Assembly: GCF_017744135.1 (NCBI RefSeq)
Contig: NZ_JAGHQU010000003.1
Coordinates: 186,001 to 250,000 of the forward strand
Direction of reading: 5' to 3'
Length of the DNA: 64,000 nt
Origin: Endozoicomonas sp. G2_2
GTDB taxonomy: Bacteria > Pseudomonadota > Gammaproteobacteria > Nevskiales > Salinisphaeraceae
The notes below the pieces were generated by a model. That model was given only the letters and a program-made list of their open reading frames with translations, was not told the DNA's origin and searched no databases. Shown piece after piece: positions 35,611-44,527 of the stretch. Every line of letters starts with the position of its first letter. The stretch's first letter is position 1. A program made the translations under genes and the position numbers.

Positions 35611-36247
35611 CCGCGCGCGCTGCCTCGTTGGCCGGCCGGGCGACGAGCCCGCTCTGGGTGAGCGTGATGTCGTAGGCCGCGCCGTCGGCCATCGGCAGAT
35701 AAGTCGCGCTGCCGTATTCGGCGTCGACCAGCCCCGCCCAGCGCGGCATGCGGCGGGCCAGGGCGAAAGCGTTCAGCCCGGGCTCCTCGCCGCCCAGCGC
35801 GATGGCACTGCGCGGGCGGTGGTTTTCGGCCTCGATATCGCGATAGCGGCCACTCAGCCGCTCGAGCCGGAACAGGGCATCGAAACCGAGCAGGTTCGCC
35901 AGCGGCTGCCACTTGAGCACGCGCGCGTCGAGTTGCCACTCGTCGCCGCGCATGTCGGCCAGGCGCAGGCGCGCGTCGGGCGTGGTCAGCGTGGCCTGGA
36001 AATGCTGGTCGCCGACGGCGACGAACCGCAGGCCGGCAACGGGCTGCTCATAGCTCAACCGCTGGTAGGTATGCAGATTGAGCAGGATCGCGCCCGCCAG
36101 CAGGGCCAGCGCGAGGCAGAGTCCGCCGCCGGTACCGGCGCGCGCCGCCGCGAAACGCCGGCGTCGGCGCAGCCGCGCGGCACTCGTGCCGAGCATCAGC
36201 ACGCCGATGGCGGCGATCACGGTCAGAAGACAGTAGACAACGATCAT
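35594..36247 (-). CDS. Conserved membrane protein of unknown function
   Basis: The 217 residues include two N-terminal TM helices (VYCLLTVIAAIGVLML, about 4-22, and CLALALLAGAILLNL, about 44-60) separated by an Arg-rich loop, followed by an extracytoplasmic domain (FVAVGDQHFQATLTTPDARL). The function was not recognised. It overlaps the 3' end of the thioesterase gene by 17 bp, on the opposite strand. Confidence 0.65.
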   Translation of the reverse strand: MIVVYCLLTVIAAIGVLMLGTSAARLRRRRRFAAARAGTGGGLCLALALLAGAILLNLHTYQRLSYEQPVAGLRFVAVGDQHFQATLTTPDARLRLADMRGDEWQLDARVLKWQPLANLLGFDALFRLERLSGRYRDIEAENHRPRSAIALGGEEPGLNAFALARRMPRWAGLVDAEYGSATYLPMADGAAYDITLTQSGLVARPANEAARAAMRRW

Positions 36248-36355
36248 GGTGTGCGCGCGGGGCTCGGCCGCCGATGCCGACAGGCTGCTGCCCTCCGCCG
36301 GTTTTCGGCGGCCGTGATATGCCGCCGTGCCGAAAGCGAAATGATTCCGTCAGGC

Positions 36356-36387
36356 ATAAAAAAGACCGGCGCACCGCAATGCGCCGG
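36356..36387 (-). terminator. Intrinsic terminator of the GlsB-family gene
   Basis: On the minus strand an 8 bp perfect stem (CCGGCGCA / TGCGCCGG) is followed by TCTTTTTTA. It begins 27 bp after the stop of the gene at 36414-36665. Confidence 0.82.
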
Positions 36388-36413
36388 CCCCTCGTTCGAT
36401 CGGTGCCGAGCCG

Positions 36414-36665
36414 CTAGCGCGACTTCACCACGCGATACAGCCAGAGCAGCAGAATGGCGCCGAGAATGGCGATCACCAAGCTGCCCAGGTTGAAGCCGGA
36501 CACGCCGCCAAAACCGAGCGCGGTCGCGATGAAGCCACCGACCACGGCACCCAGGATACCGATGACGATGGTGACGATGATGCCGCCCGGATCCTTGCCG
36601 GGCATGATCAGCTTCGCGATCGCGCCCGCGATCAGACCGAAGATGATCCAGACGAGAATGCCCAT
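36414..36665 (-). CDS. GlsB/YeaQ/YmgE family stress-response membrane protein
   Basis: This 83-residue protein, MGILVWIIFGLIAGAIAKLI followed by PGKDPGGIIVTIVIGILGAV and a Gly-rich second helix, is the transglycosylase-associated (GlsB/YeaQ) family. It has three TM segments. These small proteins are induced by osmotic, acid or general stress in several bacteria; their exact function is not settled. It is probably a single-gene unit, because a terminator follows and an intergenic gap of 71 bp lies before it. Confidence 0.9.
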   Translation of the reverse strand: MGILVWIIFGLIAGAIAKLIMPGKDPGGIIVTIVIGILGAVVGGFIATALGFGGVSGFNLGSLVIAILGAILLLWLYRVVKSR

Positions 36666-36736
36666 AGTTCTTCCTTTCCTTGCAGTTGACGCGATTCACT
36701 GTGCGCGCCGCCCGCGGGTGGCGCAAGTCCGTGATT

Positions 36737-37546
36737 TCACCCCTTGCGGCGGTAGCGTGCCTTTGCGCGTCGGCCCTTGGCAGCCAGTAACGGGCGCAGG
36801 GCGCGCGACAGCCCCGGCACCAGGTAACCGGCCGTGGCCATGACCCGGCCCATGGCCGGGCGCGTGCGCTCGACCCGCCCGTCGTTGGCACAGGCCACCA
36901 CCAGCGCGGCGATCTGTTCCGGCGTGCTCATCGACTGGGAAAACGTGATGTCCGAGACCGCATCGATATCGTCGAGGATGAAGCCGGTGGCGATCGGCCC
37001 GGGCGAAACCGCGCTGACCGTGACGTTCGCGTCACGCAGTTCGTCGGCCAGGGCATAGGTGAACGCGCGCAGGCCGAACTTGGTGGCCGAGTAGGCCGCG
37101 CTGCCGGCCAGCGGCATCTGGCCGGCGATGGAGGCCACGTTGACGATCGCGCCGCCGCCGTCTTTGCGCAGCGTGTCCAGGGCCAGACGGCTGAGAACGA
37201 GCGGCGCGCGCAGATTGGTGTCGACCATTTCCGCCAGTTCGTCCGCACTCCGCCCGGCCACCGGCCCGCGGTGGTGGCAGCCGGCGTTGTTCACCAACAC
37301 GTCGAGGCGGCCATGCACGGCGATCGCCGCGTCGATCAGCTCGCGACAACCGTCTGTGGTGGCGACATCGCCCGCGATTGCGGTGGCGCCAATGCTGTCG
37401 GCGACCTGCTGCAGGCGGTCGATGCCGCGCGCGGCGACGATCACCCGCGCGCCGTTGGCGGCAAAGGCGCGCGCACTGGCTTCGCCGACGCCGGCCGAGG
37501 CGCCGGTAATCAAAACCACACGGCTGTTGTCCTGCGTGTTGTTCAT
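36737..37546 (-). CDS. Short-chain dehydrogenase/reductase
   Basis: The 269 residues match a classical SDR: ITGASAGVGEASARAFAANG (the TGxxxGxG cofactor site), VLVNNAGCHH, the catalytic Ser in VNVASIAGQMPLAGSAAY and the YSATKFGL Tyr/Lys motif. Substrate and cofactor preference cannot be predicted. The stop of this gene and the downstream gap are followed by the GlsB-family gene. It starts 7 bp after the stop of the upstream DUF1232 gene and may share its promoter. Confidence 0.88.
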   Translation of the reverse strand: MNNTQDNSRVVLITGASAGVGEASARAFAANGARVIVAARGIDRLQQVADSIGATAIAGDVATTDGCRELIDAAIAVHGRLDVLVNNAGCHHRGPVAGRSADELAEMVDTNLRAPLVLSRLALDTLRKDGGGAIVNVASIAGQMPLAGSAAYSATKFGLRAFTYALADELRDANVTVSAVSPGPIATGFILDDIDAVSDITFSQSMSTPEQIAALVVACANDGRVERTRPAMGRVMATAGYLVPGLSRALRPLLAAKGRRAKARYRRKG

Positions 37547-37553
37547 GGCCGAC

Positions 37554-37976
37554 TTATTCCACGGGCCGCAGCGGGCGCTTGTATGCGGGACGCTCGAACC
37601 ACTGGTCGAGCTTGTGCGCGGTGCGTCGGCGTACGTCGTCGTTGATGTACTGCGACAGCGCCACGACCGAAAGCGTGAGGGCGCCGAGATCGTCCGTCAG
37701 GCCGAAGCCGAACAACCAGTCCGGTACCGCATCCATCGGCAGGATGAAGTAGCCGAGCGCGCCGTAGGCGGTCACGCGCGCCCAGCGCGGCGTTTCCGGG
37801 CGCTGGGCCGCGTAATGGAGCCAGAGCGCCTTTTCCAGCAGCTCATAGCCCGCGCGCCTGGCCACGCGCGAGACCTTGGTCCAGAAACGCGTATCGGAGT
37901 ACTGGGTCGCGTAGTCGCGTACCTGTTCGGTGGTTTCGGGCGGCGTGCGCGGGCGGCGCAGAGTCGGCAAGGCCAT
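37554..37976 (-). CDS. DUF1232 (YkvA-like) small membrane protein
   Basis: The ATG at 37976 has AGGAG eight bases upstream and gives 140 residues; an in-frame ATG pair at 37997 would add seven residues but would put this ribosome site inside the coding frame. The DUF1232 core is RVTAYGALGYFILPMDAVPD, followed by DDLGALTLSVVALSQYI, typical of the YkvA family. The function is unknown. Confidence 0.85.
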   Translation of the reverse strand: MALPTLRRPRTPPETTEQVRDYATQYSDTRFWTKVSRVARRAGYELLEKALWLHYAAQRPETPRWARVTAYGALGYFILPMDAVPDWLFGFGLTDDLGALTLSVVALSQYINDDVRRRTAHKLDQWFERPAYKRPLRPVE

Positions 37977-38102
37977 GATCAAGTCTCCTGGCATCATCCT
38001 GGATGCCGTGGACGCATATGTTGCCCCGAGCGTATCGCATACGCCCGGGGCCGGCGTATCCGTATTGCTCGCGGCAGGCGCCAGCCGTTCGTGTTGGCTT
38101 GC

Positions 38103-39692
38103 CTAGATCGACGGTAGGAAACTGTGGGCCTGGGCCTTGCGCCAGGCCTGCTCGTAGCGCCCGTCGCCCGTGGCGGTGAGCAGTTCGCCGGTTTCGAGAA
38201 AACGATAAACCTGATCCGCGGTATGGATTTCCGAATCGGTCGTGCGGCGACACAGGTGTTCGGGGCGCAGCTGTCCGGGATGGTCGAGCCCAACGGTCGC
38301 GACGACTTCCTGCATCGCGGCCACTGTGCGCTTGTGGAAGTTGTACACCCGTTCGCCTTTTTCCGGCACCACAACGGCGCGCTGGCGCCACTTGTTCTGG
38401 GTGGCCACGCCGGTGGGGCAGTGATCGGTATGGCAGGACTCGGACTGCACGCAGCCGACCGCGAACATGAAGCCGCGCGCCGAATTGCACCAGTCCGCGC
38501 CCAGCGCCATGTTGGCCGCCATCTTGAAGCCGGAGGTGATCTTGCCGGACGCGCCGATCTTGATCCGCTCGCGCAGCCCCGCACCCACCAGCGAATTGTG
38601 GACCCACACCAGGCCCTCGCGCAGCGGCGTACCGACGTTGTCGGCAAGCTCCAGCGGTGCGGCGCCGGTGCCGCCTTCGGCGCCGTCCACCACGATGAAA
38701 TCCGGGGTGATGCCGGTCTTGAGCATGGCCTTGACCAGCGACATGAACTGCCAGCCATGCCCCACACAGAGCTTGAAGCCGACCGGCTTGCCGTTCGCGC
38801 CCTCCCGCAGGTCGGCGATGAACTCCATCATCTCGACCGGCGTGGAAAAGGCGCTGTGCGCGGGCGGCGAGACACAGGTCTGGCCCACCTTGATGCCGCG
38901 TGCTTCGGCGATCTCGGGCGTGACCTTGGAGCCGGGCAGCACGCCGCCGTGGCCGGGTTTCGCGCCCTGACTGAGCTTGATCTCGATCATCTTGACCTGG
39001 TCGTCGTTGGCGACCTTCACAAACTGATCGCGATCGAAACCGCCGTCCTCGGCTCGGCAGCCGAAATAGCCGCTGCCGATCTCCCAGATGAGATCGCCGC
39101 CGAACTCCTTGTGATGCCGGCTGACCGATCCTTCGCCCGTGTCGTGGGCGAATTCGCCCTTGGCGGCACCGAAATTGAGCGCCCGAATGGCGTTGGCGGA
39201 CAGCGAGCCGAAACTCATCGCGGATATGTTGAGCGTCGACGCCTCGTAGGGCTGGGTGCACTGCGGCCCGCCGATGCGCACGCGCGGCGGTGTCTCGCTC
39301 GGCGTCTTGGCGGCGATCGAGTGCACCATCCATTCATGGCCTTCGGCATAGACGTTCTGCTCGGTGCCGAACGGATCCGCGTCGTTGACGTTCTTGGCGC
39401 GCTGATAGACCTGCGACCGGTGCTCGCGCGAAAACGGCGTGGCCTCGGTATCCGATTCCAGAAGGTACTGGCGAATCTCGGGGCGGATCGCCTCGATCAT
39501 CCAGCGGAAATGCGCCAGCAGCGGATAGTTGCGCAGCAACGCATGCTCGCGCTGGAACAGGTCATGCAGACCCATGCCCAAGAAGGTGATGCTGATCAGA
39601 AAGAACAGCCCGAAGTAGCGCGGCAGCCCCAGCGTCAGGTAACCAAAACCCACGGTGGCGGCGAACACGGCGATCAAAGCGATATAGCGCAT
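38103..39692 (-). CDS. FMN-binding glutamate synthase-like protein with N-terminal membrane anchor
   Basis: This 529-residue protein has two N-terminal TM helices (RYIALIAVFAATVGFGYLTL and FGLFFLISITFLGMGL) and then a GltB-like alpha/beta-barrel. Segments include LNISAMSFGSLSANAIRALN, SQGAKPGHGGVLPGSKVTP, FIVVDGAEGGTGAAP and the three-Cys iron-sulfur site CVQSESCHTDHCPTG (C-x5-C-x4-C). There is no glutaminase domain, so it cannot act as a complete glutamate synthase alone. Family members are often annotated as FMN-binding glutamate synthase; the physiological role is unknown. Confidence 0.87.
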   Translation of the reverse strand: MRYIALIAVFAATVGFGYLTLGLPRYFGLFFLISITFLGMGLHDLFQREHALLRNYPLLAHFRWMIEAIRPEIRQYLLESDTEATPFSREHRSQVYQRAKNVNDADPFGTEQNVYAEGHEWMVHSIAAKTPSETPPRVRIGGPQCTQPYEASTLNISAMSFGSLSANAIRALNFGAAKGEFAHDTGEGSVSRHHKEFGGDLIWEIGSGYFGCRAEDGGFDRDQFVKVANDDQVKMIEIKLSQGAKPGHGGVLPGSKVTPEIAEARGIKVGQTCVSPPAHSAFSTPVEMMEFIADLREGANGKPVGFKLCVGHGWQFMSLVKAMLKTGITPDFIVVDGAEGGTGAAPLELADNVGTPLREGLVWVHNSLVGAGLRERIKIGASGKITSGFKMAANMALGADWCNSARGFMFAVGCVQSESCHTDHCPTGVATQNKWRQRAVVVPEKGERVYNFHKRTVAAMQEVVATVGLDHPGQLRPEHLCRRTTDSEIHTADQVYRFLETGELLTATGDGRYEQAWRKAQAHSFLPSI

Positions 39693-39739
39693 CGACCTAC
39701 CCTAGGTGATTTCGTGGTGGTACGGAACGTGCGGCCCGG

Positions 39740-40555
39740 TCATTTCTGGCAGACCGGACAGAAGAACGTGCTGCGCTGGCCGATCACCTCGCGCCGGACC
39801 GGTCCGCAGCCTCGCGGGCACGCCTGCCCGGCCTTGCCGTAGGCCGCAAGGCGCAGCTGGAAGTAGCCGGTATCGCCGTCCACGCCGATATAGTCGCGCA
39901 GCGTGGTGCCGCCGGCGACGATGGCGTCGGCGAGCACCCGGCGAATAGCCTCGGCCAGCGCGCGATAGCGGGCGCGCCCGACCCGGCCTGCGGGGCGGCG
40001 CGGGTGGATGCGCGCGGCATGGAGTGCTTCGCAGGCGTAGATGTTGCCCACGCCGACCACCGTGGCGCTGTCCATGATGAATGTCTTCACCGATGCGCGT
40101 TTGCCGCGCGAGCGTGCGTAGAGCCAGTCGCCATCGAATGCGTCGCCCAGCGGTTCCGGGCCCAGATGCGCGAGCAGGGAAAACGTTTCCGGCGCGCCGT
40201 CCAGCCAGAACACTGAACCGAAGCGCCGCGCATCGTTGAAACGAATCACCCAGTCGTTCTCCAGCACGATATCGAGATGGTCGTGGGTAGCGACCGGCGT
40301 GTCCGCGGGCACGATACGCAGCCGACCCGACATGCCCAGATGCAGGCAGACATGGCCGGTATCGGTTTCGAAGAGCAGGTATTTCGCCCGCCGGTGCACG
40401 GTACGGATCGCCTGGCCGGGCAGCACGGCGGCCAGTTCCGGCGAAACCGGCCAGCGCAGCTGTGGCTGGCGCACGACGACCGTACGCACGGTCTGGCCGC
40501 GCACGTGCGGTTCGATCCCCGCGCGCGTGGTCTCGACTTCGGGCAATTCGGGCAT
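39740..40555 (-). CDS. mutM: Formamidopyrimidine-DNA glycosylase (Fpg)
   Basis: This 271-residue base-excision repair enzyme removes 8-oxoguanine and formamidopyrimidines. The N-terminal catalytic Pro and Glu are in PELPEVETTRAGIEPHVRGQ, right after the initiator Met. The helix-two-turn-helix region has DSATVVGVGNIYACEALHAA, and the C-terminal zinc finger is YGKAGQACPRGCGP plus FFCPVCQ. The first finger pair reads CPRGC, a three-residue spacing instead of the usual two. The frame is open upstream, but MPELPEVE fixes the start. Confidence 0.94.
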   Translation of the reverse strand: MPELPEVETTRAGIEPHVRGQTVRTVVVRQPQLRWPVSPELAAVLPGQAIRTVHRRAKYLLFETDTGHVCLHLGMSGRLRIVPADTPVATHDHLDIVLENDWVIRFNDARRFGSVFWLDGAPETFSLLAHLGPEPLGDAFDGDWLYARSRGKRASVKTFIMDSATVVGVGNIYACEALHAARIHPRRPAGRVGRARYRALAEAIRRVLADAIVAGGTTLRDYIGVDGDTGYFQLRLAAYGKAGQACPRGCGPVRREVIGQRSTFFCPVCQK

Positions 40556-40702
40556 CGCGCTATTTTGCCATGGGATGTGGTAGAGGCTGATCGGCGTTGC
40601 GGTTTGCAGGGGTTGGTGCTCTGGCAACTGCGGGTGAGCGCCGAGCGGGGGGTTGGGTGATTGTTCGTGTCTGGTTGATTCGGGCTTCAAGTTGTTTTGT
40701 GT

Positions 40703-41354
40703 TGCTCACGAGTTTGTCGGACCTTTGGTTTCGCGCTGCTGCGCGACTCACTTTCTTTTGCTTGTCCAAAAGAAAGTAAGCAAAGAAAAAGACACCCGGA
40801 CACAGCGCCGGCGCTTCGCGCCGGTTCACTCCGACACGCAGCGTCGACGGGATGCGTACAGAACTCGGATCGCTTTGGCGATCCTCAGACATGCTGTACG
40901 CACCGGCGCAGTGCGCCGGACACCCGTCGCCACTCCGTGTCTCCGTCGCCGTGCAACGGGCCCGAATACAAACGCCAGGCCCACAGCAAGAGTCAGCTGA
41001 TTCGGTAATTTGATTTTCCCGTTGGGACTTCGTTCTTGTCGGATTAGGCGAACGCCTGATCCGACATAAGAAGCGCGACCTTGCGCGAGCGATAGCGAGC
41101 TTGCCTGTATTGGGTCCCCTTAGGCGCAGCGCCGAGCAGTGTAGGCCGAAAGAGAAAAAGACAGCCGGATGTCTGAGCGCAGCGAGTTTCCGGCTGTCCT
41201 CTTTCGGCCGGAGCCGCGCAGGGCACCGATGCGCAGCATCGGCGCAAGACAGGGTGCCTTTTGTTTTGGTTACTTTTATTTGGGCAAGCAAATAAAAGTG
41301 ACTCGCACAACAGTGCGAAACCTCAAGTAAAACTTCACCCGCAAAGTTGATTCA
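40703..41354 (-). repeat. Structured intergenic repeat element, copy B (inverted)
   Basis: This 652 bp copy lies between mutM and the DUF4340 gene and is inverted relative to copies A and C. Left hairpins: TCGCGC / GCGCGA (40731-40746), with C-G pairs exchanged relative to the other ends, and ACTTTCTTTTG / CAAAAGAAAGT (40750-40777). Right hairpins: ACTTTTATTTG / CAAATAAAAGT (41272-41299) and TCGCAC / GTGCGA (41303-41318). The inner right part (GACAGGGTGCCTTTTGTTTT) is the reverse complement of the inner left part of copy A. Short frames inside it are unlikely to be genes. Confidence 0.85.
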
Positions 41355-41478
41355 AAGCTGCAAAATCGTTGTAAGCGCCCTAGATGCGCACGACTCGCAT
41401 CTCAGCCGTACGACTAAGCGCGACATGAAAAGCTGGCAAAGCCCGAGTCGCCGGCCGAAACCGGTCATCCGATTCGAT

Positions 41479-42426
41479 TCACCCGCTGTCCCCGCCAATC
41501 GCGCCCCCGGCCTGCGTTGGGCTGAGCGGAATCGCCGAAGGCTGCAGGCTGCGCTCACGGCCGGCGCCCAGCGAGTCCGGATGCCGCATATCGAGCAGCG
41601 GCGCAGCGAGCGTGTCCGCGAAGTGATAGTCGATGCCCAGTGCCGCATCGCGCAGGATCAACTCGGGCTTGCGAGCGATCACGTCCAGGTGGCGCGTGCT
41701 GTCGTCGCCGAAACGTAGCGTGACGCGGGCCAGACGTTCGCGGCCGGCATCGGCCGGCTCGAGCGAGAGCGCGCGGCTTTGGCGCCAGGCGTCGATGGTC
41801 GCCTGTGCGTAGTCGGCGCCGCGGTCCGCGCTGTCGGGCAGCACGCGCCAGCCGCCGGTGTCGGTGCGTTCGAGCGTGAGGCGGGGTAGCGTAAGTTTCG
41901 ACAGGTTCGCATCGCGGGCGAGCAGGGTGGGCGAAATCCAGCCGCGCCAGCGCGTCGGCAGGCTGGACAGCGATCGAGCGTCCACCAGCAGCAGGGCATG
42001 CGCGGTGCGTACGTAGCGGGTGCCTGGCTGCGGGCCGGGCTTGCCGATCGCGATCGGGGCGTCGTCGTTGTAACGAACCGTCAGCGCGGGATCGTCGAGG
42101 CCGGTCACGTCATCCTCGATCGCGTCGCGATCGTAGCGCCGTGTGGGCGTGGCGGCAGCCAGCTCGAGCAGTGCCTTGACGTGCGCGATATCGGCGCGGG
42201 CCGCGACCGGCGTGGTGACGCCCCAGCCGCCGTCGTCAGGCTCGCGTTCCAGTGCCACGACGGCGTCGCGCAGGTTGATCCCGATTTCGTCGATTGCTTC
42301 GGTGGGTACGTCGCTCACGCGCGGCTCCGGCGCGGGCTGCGGGGTGCGGGTCAGCCAGAGGGCGATGCCCAGCACGACGACGCCGGCCGCGAGGATGGCG
42401 ATGAATATCAGGCGTTTGGGATTCAT
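41479..42426 (-). CDS. DUF4340 domain protein of the Gld-type ABC module
   Basis: This 315-residue protein starts at ATG 42426, which overlaps the gldG stop (ATGA). A single TM helix (IFIAILAAGVVVLGIALWLT) is followed by the DUF4340 region (EIGINLRDAVVALEREPDDG, then HVKALLELAAATPTRRYDRD). DUF4340 proteins are often found as the last gene of GldA-GldF-GldG operons and are thought to be accessory envelope proteins. The C-terminus is low complexity. Confidence 0.8.
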   Translation of the reverse strand: MNPKRLIFIAILAAGVVVLGIALWLTRTPQPAPEPRVSDVPTEAIDEIGINLRDAVVALEREPDDGGWGVTTPVAARADIAHVKALLELAAATPTRRYDRDAIEDDVTGLDDPALTVRYNDDAPIAIGKPGPQPGTRYVRTAHALLLVDARSLSSLPTRWRGWISPTLLARDANLSKLTLPRLTLERTDTGGWRVLPDSADRGADYAQATIDAWRQSRALSLEPADAGRERLARVTLRFGDDSTRHLDVIARKPELILRDAALGIDYHFADTLAAPLLDMRHPDSLGAGRERSLQPSAIPLSPTQAGGAIGGDSG

Positions 42427-43757
42427 CGACGGCGCCGGCGTGCCCAGCGGGTTAGCCCGAAGCCGAGCAGGCCAAACGGCAGGATGAGTACGTAGATCCA
42501 CCACAGCCCGCGGATCTGGCGGGCCGTCAGGTCGAGATTCGCGTCGGGCGCCGTGGCCACGTCGACCGCTATCTGGGCATCGCGATAGCCCAGCCACTGG
42601 AACAGCGCCAAGGCGAGGGGACGGTTGCCGAGCTTGGCGAGATGACCGTTGCTCATGAAGTCGCTGTCGGCGATCACGGCGGCGCGTTGTGCCTGCGGGC
42701 CCTGGTCGGTTTGTACCGTGCGCGACAGCGCGATGCCCATGTCAAGCGGGCCACGCTGGTCGCCGTTGTCCGGCTCGAAAGTCAGGCTCGCCTGTTCGAG
42801 CGCGCCTGTTTCGAGCCAGCTGCGCGTGTTCGAACGCAGGAAGGTCTGCGCTTTCCAGTCACTGCGGCCGGCCGTGGACGTGATCGCGCCGGCATAGGGA
42901 AACAGGCTGATGCGATTGAGGTTTTCCGAGATCGGCGTATCCGGATAGTTGGCAACCACCGCAATGGCGGGATGGCCCGTGCCGATCGTCTTGTAATCGG
43001 GGTAGATCAGCGTGCCGGGCTGCCATTCGATAGCGAGATCGCGGGCGAGCGCGCCGAGGCCGTAGCGCTCGCCCGGGTCGTCGGCCCAGAGCAGGGCGCC
43101 CCCGCGGGCGAGATAGTCCCGTAGCAGCTGCACTTCGCCGGGCAGCAGCTCGCGTTGCGGGCTGGCGATGACCACGAGGGCCGCGTTGTCGGGTATGGCG
43201 GCGGCGTCGGCGATGTTGAGGGTGCGGGTGGTCATGCCCTGGCTGTCGAGTGCAGCGGCGAGATCGCTGTATCCGCCGTTGGATTCGTCGGCCGGGTCGC
43301 GCTCGCCGTGGCCGGTGAGAAACACCACCCACTGATCGCGGGCCACGGACAGCCGCTGCAGCGCGTTGGTCACGCTGGCCTCGTCGAAATCGTTCACCGT
43401 CTGGCTGCGGCCCTGGTAGCGCACTTGGAGCGCGCCGTCGTCGCCGATACGCAGCGCGCGCACTTCCTGCGGATGGCGCGCCGGGTCGACGAACTCGAGC
43501 GTGACGCGTGCGCTGGCGCGCGTGTAGCGGGCCAGCTGCGCGCGCACGTCGGCGCGCTGCGGACCGGGGTAGATATACGCGCGCAGCGTGATCGGGCCGT
43601 CGTGCAGCGCGTCGATGACGCGCTCGCTGGCTTCGGTGAGCGAATTGCGGTTGCCGGCGGTCCAGTCCGCGCTGATCGACAGCCGCTGGCTGAGCGCGCC
43701 GGCAAGCAGCGCGACAGCCACAATCAGCAATAAGGTCAGCACATGGGCAACGCGCAT
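42423..43757 (-). CDS. GldG-like ABC-associated membrane protein
   Basis: The ATG at 43757 overlaps the permease stop. The 444 residues have an N-terminal TM helix (LTLLLIVAVALLAGALSQRL), a large extracytoplasmic domain with the ABC-type uncharacterised/GldG pattern (VVFLTGHGERDPADES, LRDYLARGGALLWADD) and a C-terminal TM helix (GLWWIYVLILPFGLLGFGLT) followed by Arg residues. GldG-type proteins accompany the GldF permease; in most bacteria the substrate is unknown and not linked to gliding. Confidence 0.87.
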   Translation of the reverse strand: MRVAHVLTLLLIVAVALLAGALSQRLSISADWTAGNRNSLTEASERVIDALHDGPITLRAYIYPGPQRADVRAQLARYTRASARVTLEFVDPARHPQEVRALRIGDDGALQVRYQGRSQTVNDFDEASVTNALQRLSVARDQWVVFLTGHGERDPADESNGGYSDLAAALDSQGMTTRTLNIADAAAIPDNAALVVIASPQRELLPGEVQLLRDYLARGGALLWADDPGERYGLGALARDLAIEWQPGTLIYPDYKTIGTGHPAIAVVANYPDTPISENLNRISLFPYAGAITSTAGRSDWKAQTFLRSNTRSWLETGALEQASLTFEPDNGDQRGPLDMGIALSRTVQTDQGPQAQRAAVIADSDFMSNGHLAKLGNRPLALALFQWLGYRDAQIAVDVATAPDANLDLTARQIRGLWWIYVLILPFGLLGFGLTRWARRRRR

Positions 43758-44527
43758 CAGTGGCGATCCATGTCGAGGCGTACGACCGTCAGGGCCAGAA
43801 AACACAGCGTAAAGATCAGGAAATACAGGACGTCCGCGCTGGAGAACACGCCGCGCAGCAGCGCGTCGTGATGGCCGATCAGCGACAGTGCGCGCGCAGC
43901 ATCGCCAAGCGGCAGGGCGGTGCCGAACACCACCGGCTGCCATTCCATGGCCGACACCGCGTAGAACAGCCACAGCAGCATGAGCGCGCCGAGGGTCGCG
44001 ACGGCGGCCAGCGTCGGCTCGCGAGTGAGCGAGGACAGAAACAGCCCCAACGCGCAGAACGCCGCCATGACCAGCCACAAGCCGATCAACCCCGACGCGA
44101 GCAGGCCGATATCCAGCGGTGTCGCGAACGCCAGCGACAGCGGCATGAGCGCAACGAGCGCAAACAACAGCGTGAGATAGCCCATCAGCCCGGCGAACTT
44201 GCCGAGCACCACGGCCGTGAGCGATGCCGGCGACGACAGCAGCAGTTCGATATTGCCAGTCTTTCGCTCCTCGGCGAACACGCGCATCGTCAGCAGCGGC
44301 ACGACCAGCAGCAACACCACGGTGGCAAACCGGAACAGACCACCGCCGACGATTGCCGACACGCCGTCGTAGGCGCCGATGCGCTGCGGATTGAGGCTGA
44401 GATCGGTTAGCGACAGCGCGAACAAAATGCCAGTGAGCAGCTGGCTGACAGCCAGCAGCGTCCAGGCCAGCGGTGACACGAACAGCCGCCGCAGCTCGTG
44501 GCGGGCGATCGATACGGCCAGGTTCAT
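43757..44527 (-). CDS. GldF-like ABC transporter permease
   Basis: This 256-residue protein has six predicted TM segments (for example LLAVSQLLTGILFALSL and GLIGLWLVMAAFCALGLFL). The ABC-2 type permease pattern LLTMRVFAEERKTGNIELLL is present between TM2 and TM3. Its ATG overlaps the stop of the ATPase gene by four bases, and its stop overlaps the GldG start. Members export or move unknown substrates. Confidence 0.9.
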   Translation of the reverse strand: MNLAVSIARHELRRLFVSPLAWTLLAVSQLLTGILFALSLTDLSLNPQRIGAYDGVSAIVGGGLFRFATVVLLLVVPLLTMRVFAEERKTGNIELLLSSPASLTAVVLGKFAGLMGYLTLLFALVALMPLSLAFATPLDIGLLASGLIGLWLVMAAFCALGLFLSSLTREPTLAAVATLGALMLLWLFYAVSAMEWQPVVFGTALPLGDAARALSLIGHHDALLRGVFSSADVLYFLIFTLCFLALTVVRLDMDRH

